DNA of 64,000 bases from Amorphochlora amoebiformis. Taxonomy: Eukaryota > Cercozoa > Chlorarachniophyceae. Made by a program: the position numbers and the translations under genes. Below, piece by piece: positions 22,977 to 58,156 of the stretch. The notes beneath the pieces are model-generated. The model was not told the DNA's origin and made no database searches. It worked only from the letters and a program-made list of their open reading frames with translations. The DNA is taken from positions 248,001 to 312,000 of the forward strand of contig BAAHQB010000162.1 of the NCBI GenBank assembly GCA_054601695.1, read 5' to 3'. The number at the start of each line of letters is the position of its first letter. The first letter of the stretch is position 1.

Positions 22977-23010
<34 letters not shown>

Positions 23011-23161
23011 AATCACGTCAACATATGTATTTTATAATATACATACATATACATTTTATGATCATATATGTATATGTATGTGAATATATATATATATATA
23101 ATACATATATATATATATATATGTAGTATTACATATATATATATATATATACATATATTAT

Positions 23162-23214
<53 letters not shown>

Positions 23215-23313
23215 TGTATACATATGCATATATTACAAGTTACATAAATATGTATAATATACTTATATATGTGCATATGTATGTGTGTATATATACAATC
23301 ATTAGTATACCTT

Positions 23314-23346
<33 letters not shown>

Positions 23347-23449
23347 TATATTTATGTACATATATGTGTATATATGTGTGTATATATATATATGTAAATA
23401 TATCTATACATATATATGTAATATATCTATACATATATATATATATATA

Positions 23450-23502
<53 letters not shown>

Positions 23503-23775
23503 ATGTATGCATTACTGCTTGCCGTACTGGGCTGTATTTATGATATACATATCCTATTATGATGAATAAAATGGAATAAATAATACTGATGTCACTTGTG
23601 ATATTGCTTTACGAGGTTTAAATTATTTTTCGACGTCGTTGCAAATACCCTGATCATTGGGTGACACATTGCGCACACATTCACACATTTCACACCTAGA
23701 CTCTATCATTACATTGCCACGATATACATACATATATATATATATATATATACATATATATTTATATACATAAAT

Positions 23776-23814
<39 letters not shown>

Positions 23815-24397
23815 TGTATATATGTATATATCATAGTATATATATATATATATATATATAACTTTGTATAAGGCATTGGGTGACCCACTAACTCTGGGTT
23901 ATGTGGATGTGCTGGGTTGTACACGTATGAGTGTGCTAGGTTATATAAATGTACTAGGTTATATAAATGTACTAGGTTATATAAATGTACTAGGTTATAT
24001 AAATGTACTAGGTTATATAAATGTACTAGGTTATATAAATGTACTAGGTTATATAATGTACTAGGTTATATAAATATAGTAATATTGATACATATATTAA
24101 ATATATATACTTTAAATATATATAGTATGATTATCTAGATTATCCTGGGCCTTGAAGAATTCAGGGAATTCGTAATATCATGATCTTAAATACAATGACA
24201 CAAGTCATTGAATAATATCTGAGTAATGGTGAGTATATACTTGAACGGTGACTTCCATTATATGTATTTCTCTATATATGAATTATGACATATATATATA
24301 TATATATATATTATATGTATATATACATAATAGTAACTTCCGAGTAAATTCTGGGTGACTCAGATGCGAATAATCTCTTTAACTTTTTTTCTTCCTA
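21924..24397. other. Spacer between gene 5 and NOP16; no firm gene
   Basis: 2.5 kb. 21975-22480 is GC-richer and open on both strands for long stretches: + frame from 21976 begins MVTIHDKKSAEWQHS, while the minus frame at 22074-22481 is Ser/Leu-rich. Neither reading gives a family I recognise. 22380-22450 is purine-rich. 22500-23510 is AT-rich with TA tracts. 23515-23710 is unique sequence with a possible short minus frame ending [15 protein letters not shown]. 23937-24074 is an 18-bp tandem repeat. A small unrecognised gene is possible. Confidence 0.5.
23937..24074 (+). repeat. 18-bp tandem repeat, about 8 copies
   Basis: The unit CTAGGTTATATAAATGTA is repeated nearly perfectly about eight times; the seventh copy lacks two bases. 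It reads through as a GYINVL repeat, but flanking sequence gives no gene. It looks like a recent minisatellite expansion. Confidence 0.92.
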
Positions 24398-28262
<3,865 letters not shown>

Positions 28263-28406
28263 CACCGCTCACGGTCGGCGATTTCCCCTTAATAACGCCG
28301 AATATCCGGTAGTGCCAGACAGCACTGGGATTTACCGGGATTCACCCGAATTCACCGGGATTCGCGTTGATTACCCAATGTGATACCCATCCACCCGCGA
28401 CAAAAG
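28263..28406. promoter_or_regulatory. Divergent promoter region, NOP16 / NIPA
   Basis: 144 bp between the two start codons. At about 28330-28366 a 10-bp word like CACCGGGATT is repeated three times (TTACCGGGATT, CACCCGAATT, CACCGGGATT). It has no TA tract. The tandem word is a candidate element for a shared promoter, which is inference only. Confidence 0.5.
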
Positions 28407-28858
28407 ATGGCGGCTGCAGGTAGCCTCCTCACGGGGATTATCCTCGCCCTCATGGGTGCAGCAGGACTGGCCTTCTCTATGGTCATCCAGAGATATGCAC
28501 TCTCATTTCCCGAAAAATCCGTGCCGTTTCTATGCTTTCGGGCACATAGGTATGCGGTTTGGGTTATTGGTATCGTGGTGTACGGCATTGCCAACGCGTT
28601 TTATGTCGCTGCGCTACTGTTTGGGCCGCTGACACTGTTAGGTTCTGTCTTCAGTACTCTATTGGTGTTCAATATGGTGTTCGCGCGGATGATACTGAAG
28701 GTATCATTGTAATTCTTTCGATATCGGGATTCGCTTTCCTTTTTTGGTCGAGCTCTCCTTATTTGCAAATAAAAATATATATATGTATGTATGTATAGGT
28801 ATAAATTATACGTATAGGCATTTCTTCTTTGTTCATCGTTTGGATACAAACAGATATG

Positions 28859-28895
<37 letters not shown>

Positions 28896-28993
28896 TTTAA
28901 TATATATACACACACATATACATACAAACATATAAATGTATGTACATATAACATATATATATATATATATATATATATGTATTTACACAAATA

Positions 28994-29047
<54 letters not shown>

Positions 29048-29282
29048 GATATATACATACTCTCCTTTCTCTCCCTCCCTCTATCCCATCTCTTATTCTC
29101 TACCTAAATAAAAAAGGAACCCCTGACCTCGTGTCGCATCGGCGGTTCTGTGACGATCCTGGTGGGTGTTTGCTTGGTGGTCATCGCGACCCCACTCGGT
29201 ATTCCCACTGATTTTTCACCAGAGGAGGTACTTTTCGCTGAGAACTAAGATATAAAGGAGGGCGAGAATGTATATAATACAT

Positions 29283-29333
<51 letters not shown>

Positions 29334-29407
29334 TGTATATGTACCCATCCTTGGCCTCTAGATCAGCCTGCCAATCTATTAACGCACGCACTCACTAATT
29401 CATGTTC

Positions 29408-29487
<80 letters not shown>

Positions 29488-29517
29488 ACATAAATTTGTA
29501 TGTAAACATGTATGGCA

Positions 29518-29573
<56 letters not shown>

Positions 29574-29611
29574 CATACATATACATACATACACGCATAC
29601 ACACACACGCA

Positions 29612-29648
<37 letters not shown>

Positions 29649-30056
29649 GTTATATAATATATATATATTTATATATGTAAAATATGTAAATATGTATCTC
29701 TATCAGGAGAAGGCTAAGTTTGAGTTGAGCTTTCTAAAATTTACAAGGGAAAATGGCATGGGCTCTTGTAATACAAGATCGTGCAGTTACGATGTATATT
29801 TTTCAGGTTGTTCGCCTCCTCTCTCGGCCCGAGGGCGCCACATGGATCGCCGTCCTATTGAGCCTAGTCATATTTTCAATTTTTGTCATTCGGGCGTATG
29901 AGCGTCGGTATCCCCTCAGGCTCCCTCCTGGCAATAGGTTCCTATCGTAGATACGAATATGTATGTATGTACATATATGTATATGTATGTAAATATATAT
30001 GTATATATATATATATATATAAATGTATGTACATATATGTGTGTATATATTTATAC

Positions 30057-30107
<51 letters not shown>

Positions 30108-30300
30108 CATATATATATATATATATAATATGTATACATATGTGTATATGTGTGTACACATGTACACAAATATCTTCCTAAATATATTTTTATATAATAT
30201 GTATCTATCTATCTATCTATCTATCTATATATATATATGTATATATATATGTATATATATATATTTATATGTATATATATATATATATAAATATATACAA

Positions 30301-30331
<31 letters not shown>

Positions 30332-30422
30332 TGTATAATTTGCACACAGATACATATATTATGTTTATAATATATTATATATATATATTGATATTTTTAC
30401 ATATATACGAATATACATAAAC

Positions 30423-30453
<31 letters not shown>

Positions 30454-30514
30454 TATTATGTACATACAAACACATGTTTTTTTCCATAAATATATACATA
30501 TATATATTATAATA

Positions 30515-30563
<49 letters not shown>

Positions 30564-30726
30564 TATGTATATGTTTCTATATCATATATTTAACGTATAT
30601 ATGTATTATACTATTTATACATATACACCATATAAATATATATATTAGGCTTATTATTAAAAAATATTTCTAGATAGATATATACATATGTAAGCATATA
30701 TATGTACATGTGTATATATGTATATG

Positions 30727-30789
<63 letters not shown>

Positions 30790-30926
30790 TATGTATTGAT
30801 TTATTTACATACATGTACATATACATGTACACACATACATATACACATATACACACACATATATATGTGTGTGTGTTTTTACATGTACATACATATACAT
30901 ATACACATACATATATATATATATGC

Positions 30927-30958
<32 letters not shown>

Positions 30959-31501
30959 ATGTGTATACACATATTGTATATAGATAATACATTTTTGTAC
31001 ATGTGTATATTGCATGCCATTTATATACACATATCTTTAAAATAGTTACGAAGGTATATATATATATATATATATATGTATATAAATGTATTTGTGCGTG
31101 TGTGGTGTTTGTGTGTTCGACCCAAACCAGAGATAAACCCGAGACCAAGTCATTGCCCCTCCCAAAATTCCCTCGTGCTGACAGCATCGATCCTAACCCT
31201 GGAAAGTCCATTTCTGTTACCCAACAGTCATCGGTCGTCGATATGCTATCTAGGGAAACTCAACTTCGGTCGCCACTCAGACCTCAGGAGTGGTTGGACA
31301 ACGTCATGGGCTTCGTATACCCTGGGTCGCTAGGTCTGGATGAGGGGGTCTGCCATCTCACAATGAAGGCTTCCCTGTCAATGTATGTCAACTGCGGAAG
31401 AGAGGGTTTGTTATTATTCCACCTTCTTACGAGAGTGTTTCTCGAGAATTCTGCCCTGTTTCACATATTTGTATATACTTACATATTCGTTGAGGTGGAT
31501 A

Positions 31502-31548
<47 letters not shown>

Positions 31549-31975
31549 CATAATATATAAATATATGCATATATCTACACATATATATATTTATATATGC
31601 GCTAACACTTCAGGCCAGGGTGGATGCAATCACTGGGTAATCTACGTCACGACCATTGTTTGGATCACAGCTTCGCTGGCGACGCTATGGTGGCTCAAGA
31701 CCGTCTTTCAGCGTTATCAAACCACACTTGCGCTACCTATCGAGTACGGAATGGTCAACGTTGCCAGCGTCTGCTCAGGGTACGTGAGTACATGTTCACG
31801 TTCACATCAAGCTGTAATAATCCACGTCTTCAGGTTGTTGTTCTTCGATGAGGCTTCGTTCCTGAACTCGTGGCAGCTAGGAGTCATAATTACAGGGTTG
31901 TTGGTGATTCTGGGGGGAATTCTGCTAGGGAGGGTGGGGGCCGCGAGCCACAGCCAAGAGCCATCGAATCACTGA
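28407..31975 (+). CDS. NIPA: NIPA-type magnesium transporter
   Basis: Multi-pass membrane protein of the NIPA/DUF803 family, thought to carry Mg2+. Exons: 28407-28700, 29117-29227, 29807-29937 (or ending 29907), 31131-31405, 31614-31779, 31834-31975 (TGA); 372 residues, phases continuous. TM1 is [20 protein letters not shown] followed by the family IQR (VIQRYAL). Then come [57 protein letters not shown] and a Pro/Arg-rich loop. The C-terminal helices include [20 protein letters not shown] and [19 protein letters not shown]. The 54-bp last intron is a multiple of three, so retention stays in frame. The length is typical. Start ATG 28407 matches family alignment; an in-frame ATG at 28380 is also possible. 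Confidence 0.9.
29062..29105 (+). repeat. Pyrimidine tract in NIPA intron 1
   Basis: CTCTCCTTTCTCTCCCTCCC-type sequence a few bases before acceptor 29116. Here the tract lies at the 3' end of the intron and may serve as a normal polypyrimidine tract. Confidence 0.6.
30201..30230 (+). repeat. (TATC)n microsatellite
   Basis: Six or so perfect TATC units in the large NIPA intron between 29937 and 31131; the rest of that intron is TA/TATG/CA repeat with no exon seen. Confidence 0.85.
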
Positions 31976-32323
31976 AAGTGAAAGCACTAGTTGGATTCTA
32001 GGATTGTACATCGGCCATAAATGAAACTAAAAAACTCTACATATTAGTTAAGTTGATGTAATACTAGAATAGTACTGTGCCGCTATATAATTTTATTAGT
32101 TTCATGGTACTAGACCTAGTCTAGTAGACGTTCGATATCTACTAACTGTAACATAAGTGAATTGTAAGATGACTCACCCCTGATTATTACCATTGAATAT
32201 TGCAGCTGAATACTTTAAACGACTGCCATATGCGCAGCAGGTTCTTGCTTAATCTAGTTAATGGTTACATTTGACCCGTACATCCTCGAACTCTCTTCAT
32301 GAATATCGAGCGTAGTCGCGGGT
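31976..32323. other. Convergent intergenic spacer
   Basis: 348 bp between the NIPA TGA and the sugar transporter TAA. Unique sequence, free of TA tracts, with several ACTAG/CTAGT words (near 31989, 32062, 32109 and 32117). No exon is seen. Confidence 0.7.
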
Positions 32324-48722
<16,399 letters not shown>

Positions 48723-48840
48723 GGTGCGAGAGGCAAGGGGGGGACTTTCCGAAGATCCCGTGAGAATCCGAGATCATCTCATAAAAGCTCGAAACCGCTA
48801 CTATCGGAGATTCCGGATTTTAAATGTGTGACACAACCCG
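48723..48840. promoter_or_regulatory. Divergent promoter region, sugar transporter / gene 9
   Basis: 118 bp between start codons, GC-richer and TA-free, with a GGGGGGG run and CGAAA words. It is likely to drive both genes; no specific site is claimed. Confidence 0.5.
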
Positions 48841-50771
<1,931 letters not shown>

Positions 50772-51114
50772 TGGTACCGTAGGCTACCATACACGTATGA
50801 ATACCACTGGATCCAGCAGAATTACACGCGGGTTAACTTCGCAATCGCACGTGATCATGCAGACATGTCATGACTATCTAGACTATAATTGTAAATCGGA
50901 TTATGCAAACTTAAGCTTCAATTCCGAATTGATTCTTGATATGATTTTCCAAATGTCAATTTGATACTGGTAGTTCTAGTACATCGGAAAAATTGTTAAC
51001 TAATTTAACTAGTTCAAGTATGCACGGCCCGCTGCAGTATTATCAGCGTATCATGAGCTCCTAACTTGACACTAGTATAACTAACTTGAACTAAGTAACT
51101 TATTCTATTCTAGT
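50772..51114. other. Convergent intergenic spacer
   Basis: 343 bp between the stops of gene 9 and the TrhO-like gene. Unique sequence, no TA tract, with repeated CTAG/ACTAGT words (near 50877, 50975, 51008, 51071 and 51111). Confidence 0.7.
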
Positions 51115-51494
51115 CTAGGACTTCTTTGACTTCTTCTCCACGACGATCAACGAGTCTTCAATGTCGGCTGATCGCTTCAACGCTGACATGCATGCATTAA
51201 AATCACAGTAATCATATGCATCATGTATGAAATTCTTGTTCATTGATATCCCTAGTATATATATATATATATATCTATATATATATATATATGTATACTT
51301 ATATATATTATATAAATATATATTCAATATATTATATATATATATATATATATGTATATTTATGTGTATACATATATATTTACAAGAATTTAAATATATT
51401 ATAAAAACTATATATCTAGTAGTATGCATGGGTATGTGGTACATGCATAAATATCTAACATGCACATATAAATGTATACACATATATTTTTTAC

Positions 51495-51544
<50 letters not shown>

Positions 51545-51643
51545 TTATATATATATATATATATATTTATATATGTATGTTTATATATGTCTATATTATA
51601 CTATATACATATATTATATATTATATATATATATATATAATAT

Positions 51644-51675
<32 letters not shown>

Positions 51676-52157
51676 CCATATCATATACATATATATATAT
51701 ATACATGTATATAATATTTTGATATATATATGTATACATGTATATATACATATATATATATATAACACTATATCATATATATATATATATATATATAGTA
51801 TATATATATATATCAATATACATATATATATATATATGTATACATGTACATATACATTTACATAACACATGTGTGCTGCATTTACACAACAAAATACATG
51901 TTGTACATACTTGAGCTTGGAATCTTCTCAATATCAGTGTTGAGCTTGTGGTTTGAGTTAGGAAGATATTTTTCGAGTTTCTTTTGGAGCATTGCGCGCG
52001 TTTTTGGAGGCTGGGCTGTGATTCCAAGGTGAGATTTGCCTCGAGACTGTTGATGTTGAGAATATGTATAAGAATATACATATCATTTACATATTACCTA
52101 TTATGTATATATGCATACATATATTATGTGTATATATTATATTACATATTATATATA

Positions 52158-52188
<31 letters not shown>

Positions 52189-52219
52189 ACACATGCACAA
52201 TATGTATACATATACTTTC

Positions 52220-52253
<34 letters not shown>

Positions 52254-52288
52254 AATGTATATATATATATGTACATATAAATATGTAC

Positions 52289-52333
<45 letters not shown>

Positions 52334-52365
52334 GTACACACATGCGTACGTGTATGTATGTAATA

Positions 52366-52413
<48 letters not shown>

Positions 52414-52767
52414 TAAAGATATACATATGCATATTTATTCATTGACATAAAATAAGTAATATATATAAATATATACAATATACAATATATATATATATAA
52501 TATATATATATATATATAGAAATATAGAAATATATGAATATACAGTAGAAATAATATACATGTGTATATGTATGTTACGTATATGTATATATGTGTATAT
52601 GTGTATTCATGTACACACACACACATATATATATATATGTTCACAAATATATGTATATACTATCTAATTTATATTAATCAAGGTGTTAATTATCTATTTC
52701 ATATTGTGATGTTTGACTTGAATAGACATTGTAACATATGTACAATATACATGTATAAATATATATC

Positions 52768-52860
<93 letters not shown>

Positions 52861-52899
52861 CATATATATGTATATATATCAAAATATATATATATATAG

Positions 52900-52930
<31 letters not shown>

Positions 52931-52968
52931 TGGACAAAGTATATATATAATGTATATGATTATATATG

Positions 52969-53023
<55 letters not shown>

Positions 53024-53133
53024 TACTATATATATATATATATGTCTATATATATGTATATATATATATATGTATATATATGATATACACATATATATAT
53101 ATATACAAATATACACACATATATGTATATATG

Positions 53134-53222
<89 letters not shown>

Positions 53223-53233
53223 ATAAATATATA

Positions 53234-53286
<53 letters not shown>

Positions 53287-53298
53287 CATATATACAAT

Positions 53299-53344
<46 letters not shown>

Positions 53345-53570
53345 TGTATATGTTGGTACTTCACTCATTTACATCACCTTTGTAGGCATGTAAAATAAAA
53401 TATACATATACATATATGTATGTATGTATATACATATGTATATATATATATATGTATATATATGTATTATATATGTATGTATATATATATATATATGTAT
53501 AACTCACTCAAGAATTTTAGCGTGGGTGTAAATATAAATACATATATATGTATATATATATATATATGTA

Positions 53571-53601
<31 letters not shown>

Positions 53602-53626
53602 TATATTTATAATATATGCATATATA

Positions 53627-53690
<64 letters not shown>

Positions 53691-53951
53691 ACATTACCTT
53701 CGCGAGTTTGACGAGGTTATGCCGATTCCGAAATCGCGTCCGTTGGTCTTCGGTGTACCTGAACATAACATATAAATGCTTTTATATATTTTGATATCTT
53801 GTCATACCCATGGATACATGCCACAAATGTAAATGTGTATTTATATTCATATATATATATATACATAAATATAATATGTATATACATATACATATATTTA
53901 TATGCACATGCACACATATATAAATAGACACACACATACATACATATATAC

Positions 53952-53982
<31 letters not shown>

Positions 53983-54235
53983 AGCAAGTGACGCACGCAC
54001 TGGTGAAATAACAGAGAGTACAAATGATACAAAGATAGGACTGAAGGGGATTATAGTATGAGAAAGAGGATTTGCGAGAGTGCGAGAGGGAGAGGCTAGA
54101 GATCGAAGGGATAGGTATCGAAGGATTGAATACTCGGAGATGCAGCGGTGACAGCTCACACCGAGCTCGAAGTTTTTGTGCTCCAAATCGGATTCCCTGA
54201 GGATGTTATGTATACTTCTACGTATAAACATATGC

Positions 54236-54285
<50 letters not shown>

Positions 54286-54736
54286 ATATATATATATATA
54301 TATGTGTGTGTATATATATACTTGATACATACACATATACATATATGGTGTTGTACTATAATATTTTCTAGAGTTTTAACTTGAATACATTCATCCATAT
54401 CCATACACTAAATTATTCTTATTTTTACAGTATTATCATATATATATACATATATGTGTATATACGCATAATACATATATTACGTATACATACAAATAGG
54501 AATATATCTGTATATATATATATATATGTATGTGTATATGTATATATAAATATGTAATACTTTACCATATTATACATATAAATATATATACATATATATA
54601 TATTTACATATATATAAATAATATATATTATATGTATATTACATATATATATATATATATATATGTTATATATATATATATATGTATATATGCAACCACA
54701 TGCATATATTAACCTATGTATATGTTTCTATGTGCA

Positions 54737-54783
<47 letters not shown>

Positions 54784-54806
54784 TATATATATATATATAT
54801 ATTTTA

Positions 54807-54869
<63 letters not shown>

Positions 54870-54906
54870 TTTATATATATATATATTTTTATATATACAT
54901 ACACAT

Positions 54907-54961
<55 letters not shown>

Positions 54962-54967
54962 CATTAT

Positions 54968-54998
<31 letters not shown>

Positions 54999-55007
54999 TG
55001 TGTGTAT

Positions 55008-55053
<46 letters not shown>

Positions 55054-55062
55054 CATTTATGT

Positions 55063-55114
<52 letters not shown>

Positions 55115-55160
55115 GTATGTGTATTATATATGTATATATGTGTATATATATATATGTGTG

Positions 55161-55205
<45 letters not shown>

Positions 55206-56059
55206 GTATACATATATATATATGTATATATAAATGTGTATATATATTATATACTATAACACGCACGAGACTGGCCGGCGACATGCCCGACACTTGGCAT
55301 ACGTCCCCACACGTAGATGATGATCCACGGATACCTGAGGTAATGATGTTGAACACAGTTCATGAAACAGTGGATTGCATGTCTCTGCTATTGGCTGATC
55401 ATCTCTTTCACTAATGATTATTTTGTTTTTTCACGTGTCTAGTATGTCAACTAACCCTCTCGTCAAAGACGTAGCATTCTCCCTCCCATGTGCTATTTGA
55501 CTTCGGGACTTCCTATTTGGGTGACGGATTCACAGTAAGCCGGCAGAAAAGGTATTCGTGAATGGAACTAGTACATACCCACATGTTTAGTAAGAATTTG
55601 AGTTTGAGAATACCTTTAGGTAGTTTAAGATACCTCCTTTGAGGTGGTAGACGTTCTTGAAGCCCTTTCTGAGCAGCAGGGACGTGGCTTTCTCGCACCG
55701 AATGCCGCCTAAGATCTGCATATTAGTTCCCATCGGGCTGGGCCCAAATTATTAAATTATGAACCTCGCGCTACGGTAATCCTAACCTATATGTTTCCCA
55801 AAACCCTGAAGTGTTATCTACCAACCCATCAAACTCAAATCGTTGAGCGTGGAGTGCACCATACTGAGCCTAACCCTATGTCGGAAGAATGGTTAGTATC
55901 AGTCAAGAATAACCTGTACAAAACATGGCAACGTTTGGGTGAGTGTTGGGATCGAGCTTCTCGTCTACCCACCTGTCAAGTCATCGAAAATATCCTCGTC
56001 AGTATGTATATATACATTTATACATATATAGATGTATTATATCTATATATATATATATA

Positions 56060-56144
<85 letters not shown>

Positions 56145-56313
56145 ATGGATGTAGATATATAATATATATATATACATATAAATATTATATATATATATAT
56201 ATATATATAATGTGTGTTCAGGTGTATACTTACATTATGTATATAGCTTATGTGTTAAATTTATTCTTCCTTCTTTTCAACGCAAATAAACGAAAAGTTA
56301 TTAATGTGTATAC

Positions 56314-56387
<74 letters not shown>

Positions 56388-56473
56388 TATATTTATATTC
56401 TATATAAGTGTATACCCGCACGCACCATATGTGTCTATACACACACATATATATTATATATTATGTATGTATG

Positions 56474-56541
<68 letters not shown>

Positions 56542-56543
56542 TA

Positions 56544-56590
<47 letters not shown>

Positions 56591-56635
56591 GTATGTGTAT
56601 ATATATATATATGTATATGTATGTGTATATACATA

Positions 56636-56704
<69 letters not shown>

Positions 56705-56715
56705 ATATATGTAAG

Positions 56716-56765
<50 letters not shown>

Positions 56766-56880
56766 GTGTGCATATGTATATAATATATATATATATATAT
56801 GTATATATATGGAAAAATTTATACATATATATATGTATATATGTACATATATATATATATATATACATATATACATATTT

Positions 56881-56942
<62 letters not shown>

Positions 56943-56955
56943 GTGTATATATATA

Positions 56956-56993
<38 letters not shown>

Positions 56994-58046
56994 GTGCGTA
57001 GCAAACTTCGGAAACTCCTTGAAGGATTCCGTGCGCGGGTCCACTGCACCCTTGAACGTTCCTATTTCTGTCTCGTACCTGGCGGTTGCATCAGAATTGA
57101 TTTTCTGTAGAAGTGAAGATATACAGGAGACTATAGCGAGATAAAGCAAATGACTCCCAATCCTAACTATAGACTTACGTGTTTCTAGTGTCGATGGTGG
57201 TGACATCCTTTCTCGTGATGAGAGTGTTCCACTCCTTGGGATCCACGTAGGTCCCGACAAGGGTCAACGGATCGACATCCGCTTCGCCAATTGTCACTAA
57301 AATAATATTTTTTTTAAGAGGGCGGATACGAACGCAGAGAGAGGGAACGAGCCACCGATTTCCTTCTTGAGTCGGACACGCATGCGTAGGAATGCTCCTT
57401 CGGGTCTCTCATGAGGCAGAATCAGCGATTCCTTGTACGAGAGCTGGTCGCCAACGCCCTATTCATACGAGCCCCAGATGCGGTAAGGCGCTATCACAAG
57501 AGATTGCGACGTGGTTCTTGTAGGCATGTGGGGGTTCTCAGCAGACTGGGTGCACCCATAAGGTCTGGATGAGTTTCTGACCTTTATCGAGCGTATGTAG
57601 TCGAGAATCTCGTCTATACCTTTGCGGGGACCAGCTATAGTGCCGTTGATACCTTCTGCTGCCTAAATTCAGGAGATATAATGAGAATTCAGGACGAACG
57701 TTCCACTCCAGAAGGGCAGGGCATCAAACCAAGAGAAGGGTTCCTGTGACATTATTCGCCAGACATAGAGCGAGCAGGGGCTTCTGAACGGACTTGTGAT
57801 CTAGAAGACAACTTTATCAAGCCGAGTGGTGACGTAACAAGTGGCTAGAATACCCTGGAATCGAAAGAATTTGTAGAGAGCAGCGACAACCAAGCCCGCT
57901 CGGCTTTCCACACCTTATCACACAAGTGTACTCAAAATATTTTCCAATGCAATCACTTTAGAACACAATATACATTGGTTTGAAGCAAGGGATGTTGCAT
58001 GCAGGGCGTCCTGGTCGGTCTTCTCCTCCGGCACGGAAGTCGCCAT
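51115..58046 (-). CDS. trhO: Rhodanese-like TrhO/TSTD2-type protein, 403 residues
   Basis: The bacterial family (TrhO, UPF0176) hydroxylates wobble uridine-34 of tRNA. Exons: 57974-58046, 57854-57913, 57730-57800, 57582-57662, 57356-57458, 57179-57296, 57007-57078, 55914-55972, 55614-55708, 55456-55512, 55263-55334, 54357-54407, 54162-54196, 53698-53758, 51911-52046, 51115-51182; 1212 nt, all in phase. N-terminal acylphosphatase-like part: [12 protein letters not shown], then [17 protein letters not shown] and RVRLKKEIV. Rhodanese part: [25 protein letters not shown], catalytic Cys in [14 protein letters not shown], then [13 protein letters not shown]. After that [19 protein letters not shown] (half of the zinc site) and [20 protein letters not shown] with KSHLG. 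About 50 residues beyond the bacterial end are Lys-rich (VVEKKSKKS). Exon 54357-54407, which should supply the second zinc Cys pair, is the least typical. Confidence 0.93.
54005..54130 (-). repeat. Sense-strand pyrimidine tract, trhO intron
   Basis: Purine-rich + strand (GAGAGTGCGAGAGGGAGAGG) starting about 30 nt downstream of the donor of exon 54162-54196 in transcript order. Confidence 0.7.
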
Positions 58047-58156
58047 TATAAAGACATGTGCACGAGTGTCCCGCACCAGTCACAGTCACCCAGGGACGTC
58101 ACACGTCAGGATTTGGGTGTGGAGGCTCGACACAGACTCAGCTTTGTCGAGCCGAT
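58047..58156. promoter_or_regulatory. Divergent promoter region, trhO / PH-domain gene
   Basis: 110 bp between start codons, GC-rich for this window, with CACGT words (ACGTCACACGTCAGG). No TA tract. A shared promoter is inferred from position. Confidence 0.5.

Noticed and set aside
55791-56000. Plus-strand frame with [21 protein letters not shown] and a GTGAGT donor
   Set aside because: It is antisense to the trhO exon 55914-55972, whose minus reading carries the catalytic Cys loop and joins both neighbours in phase. The plus frame is chance.
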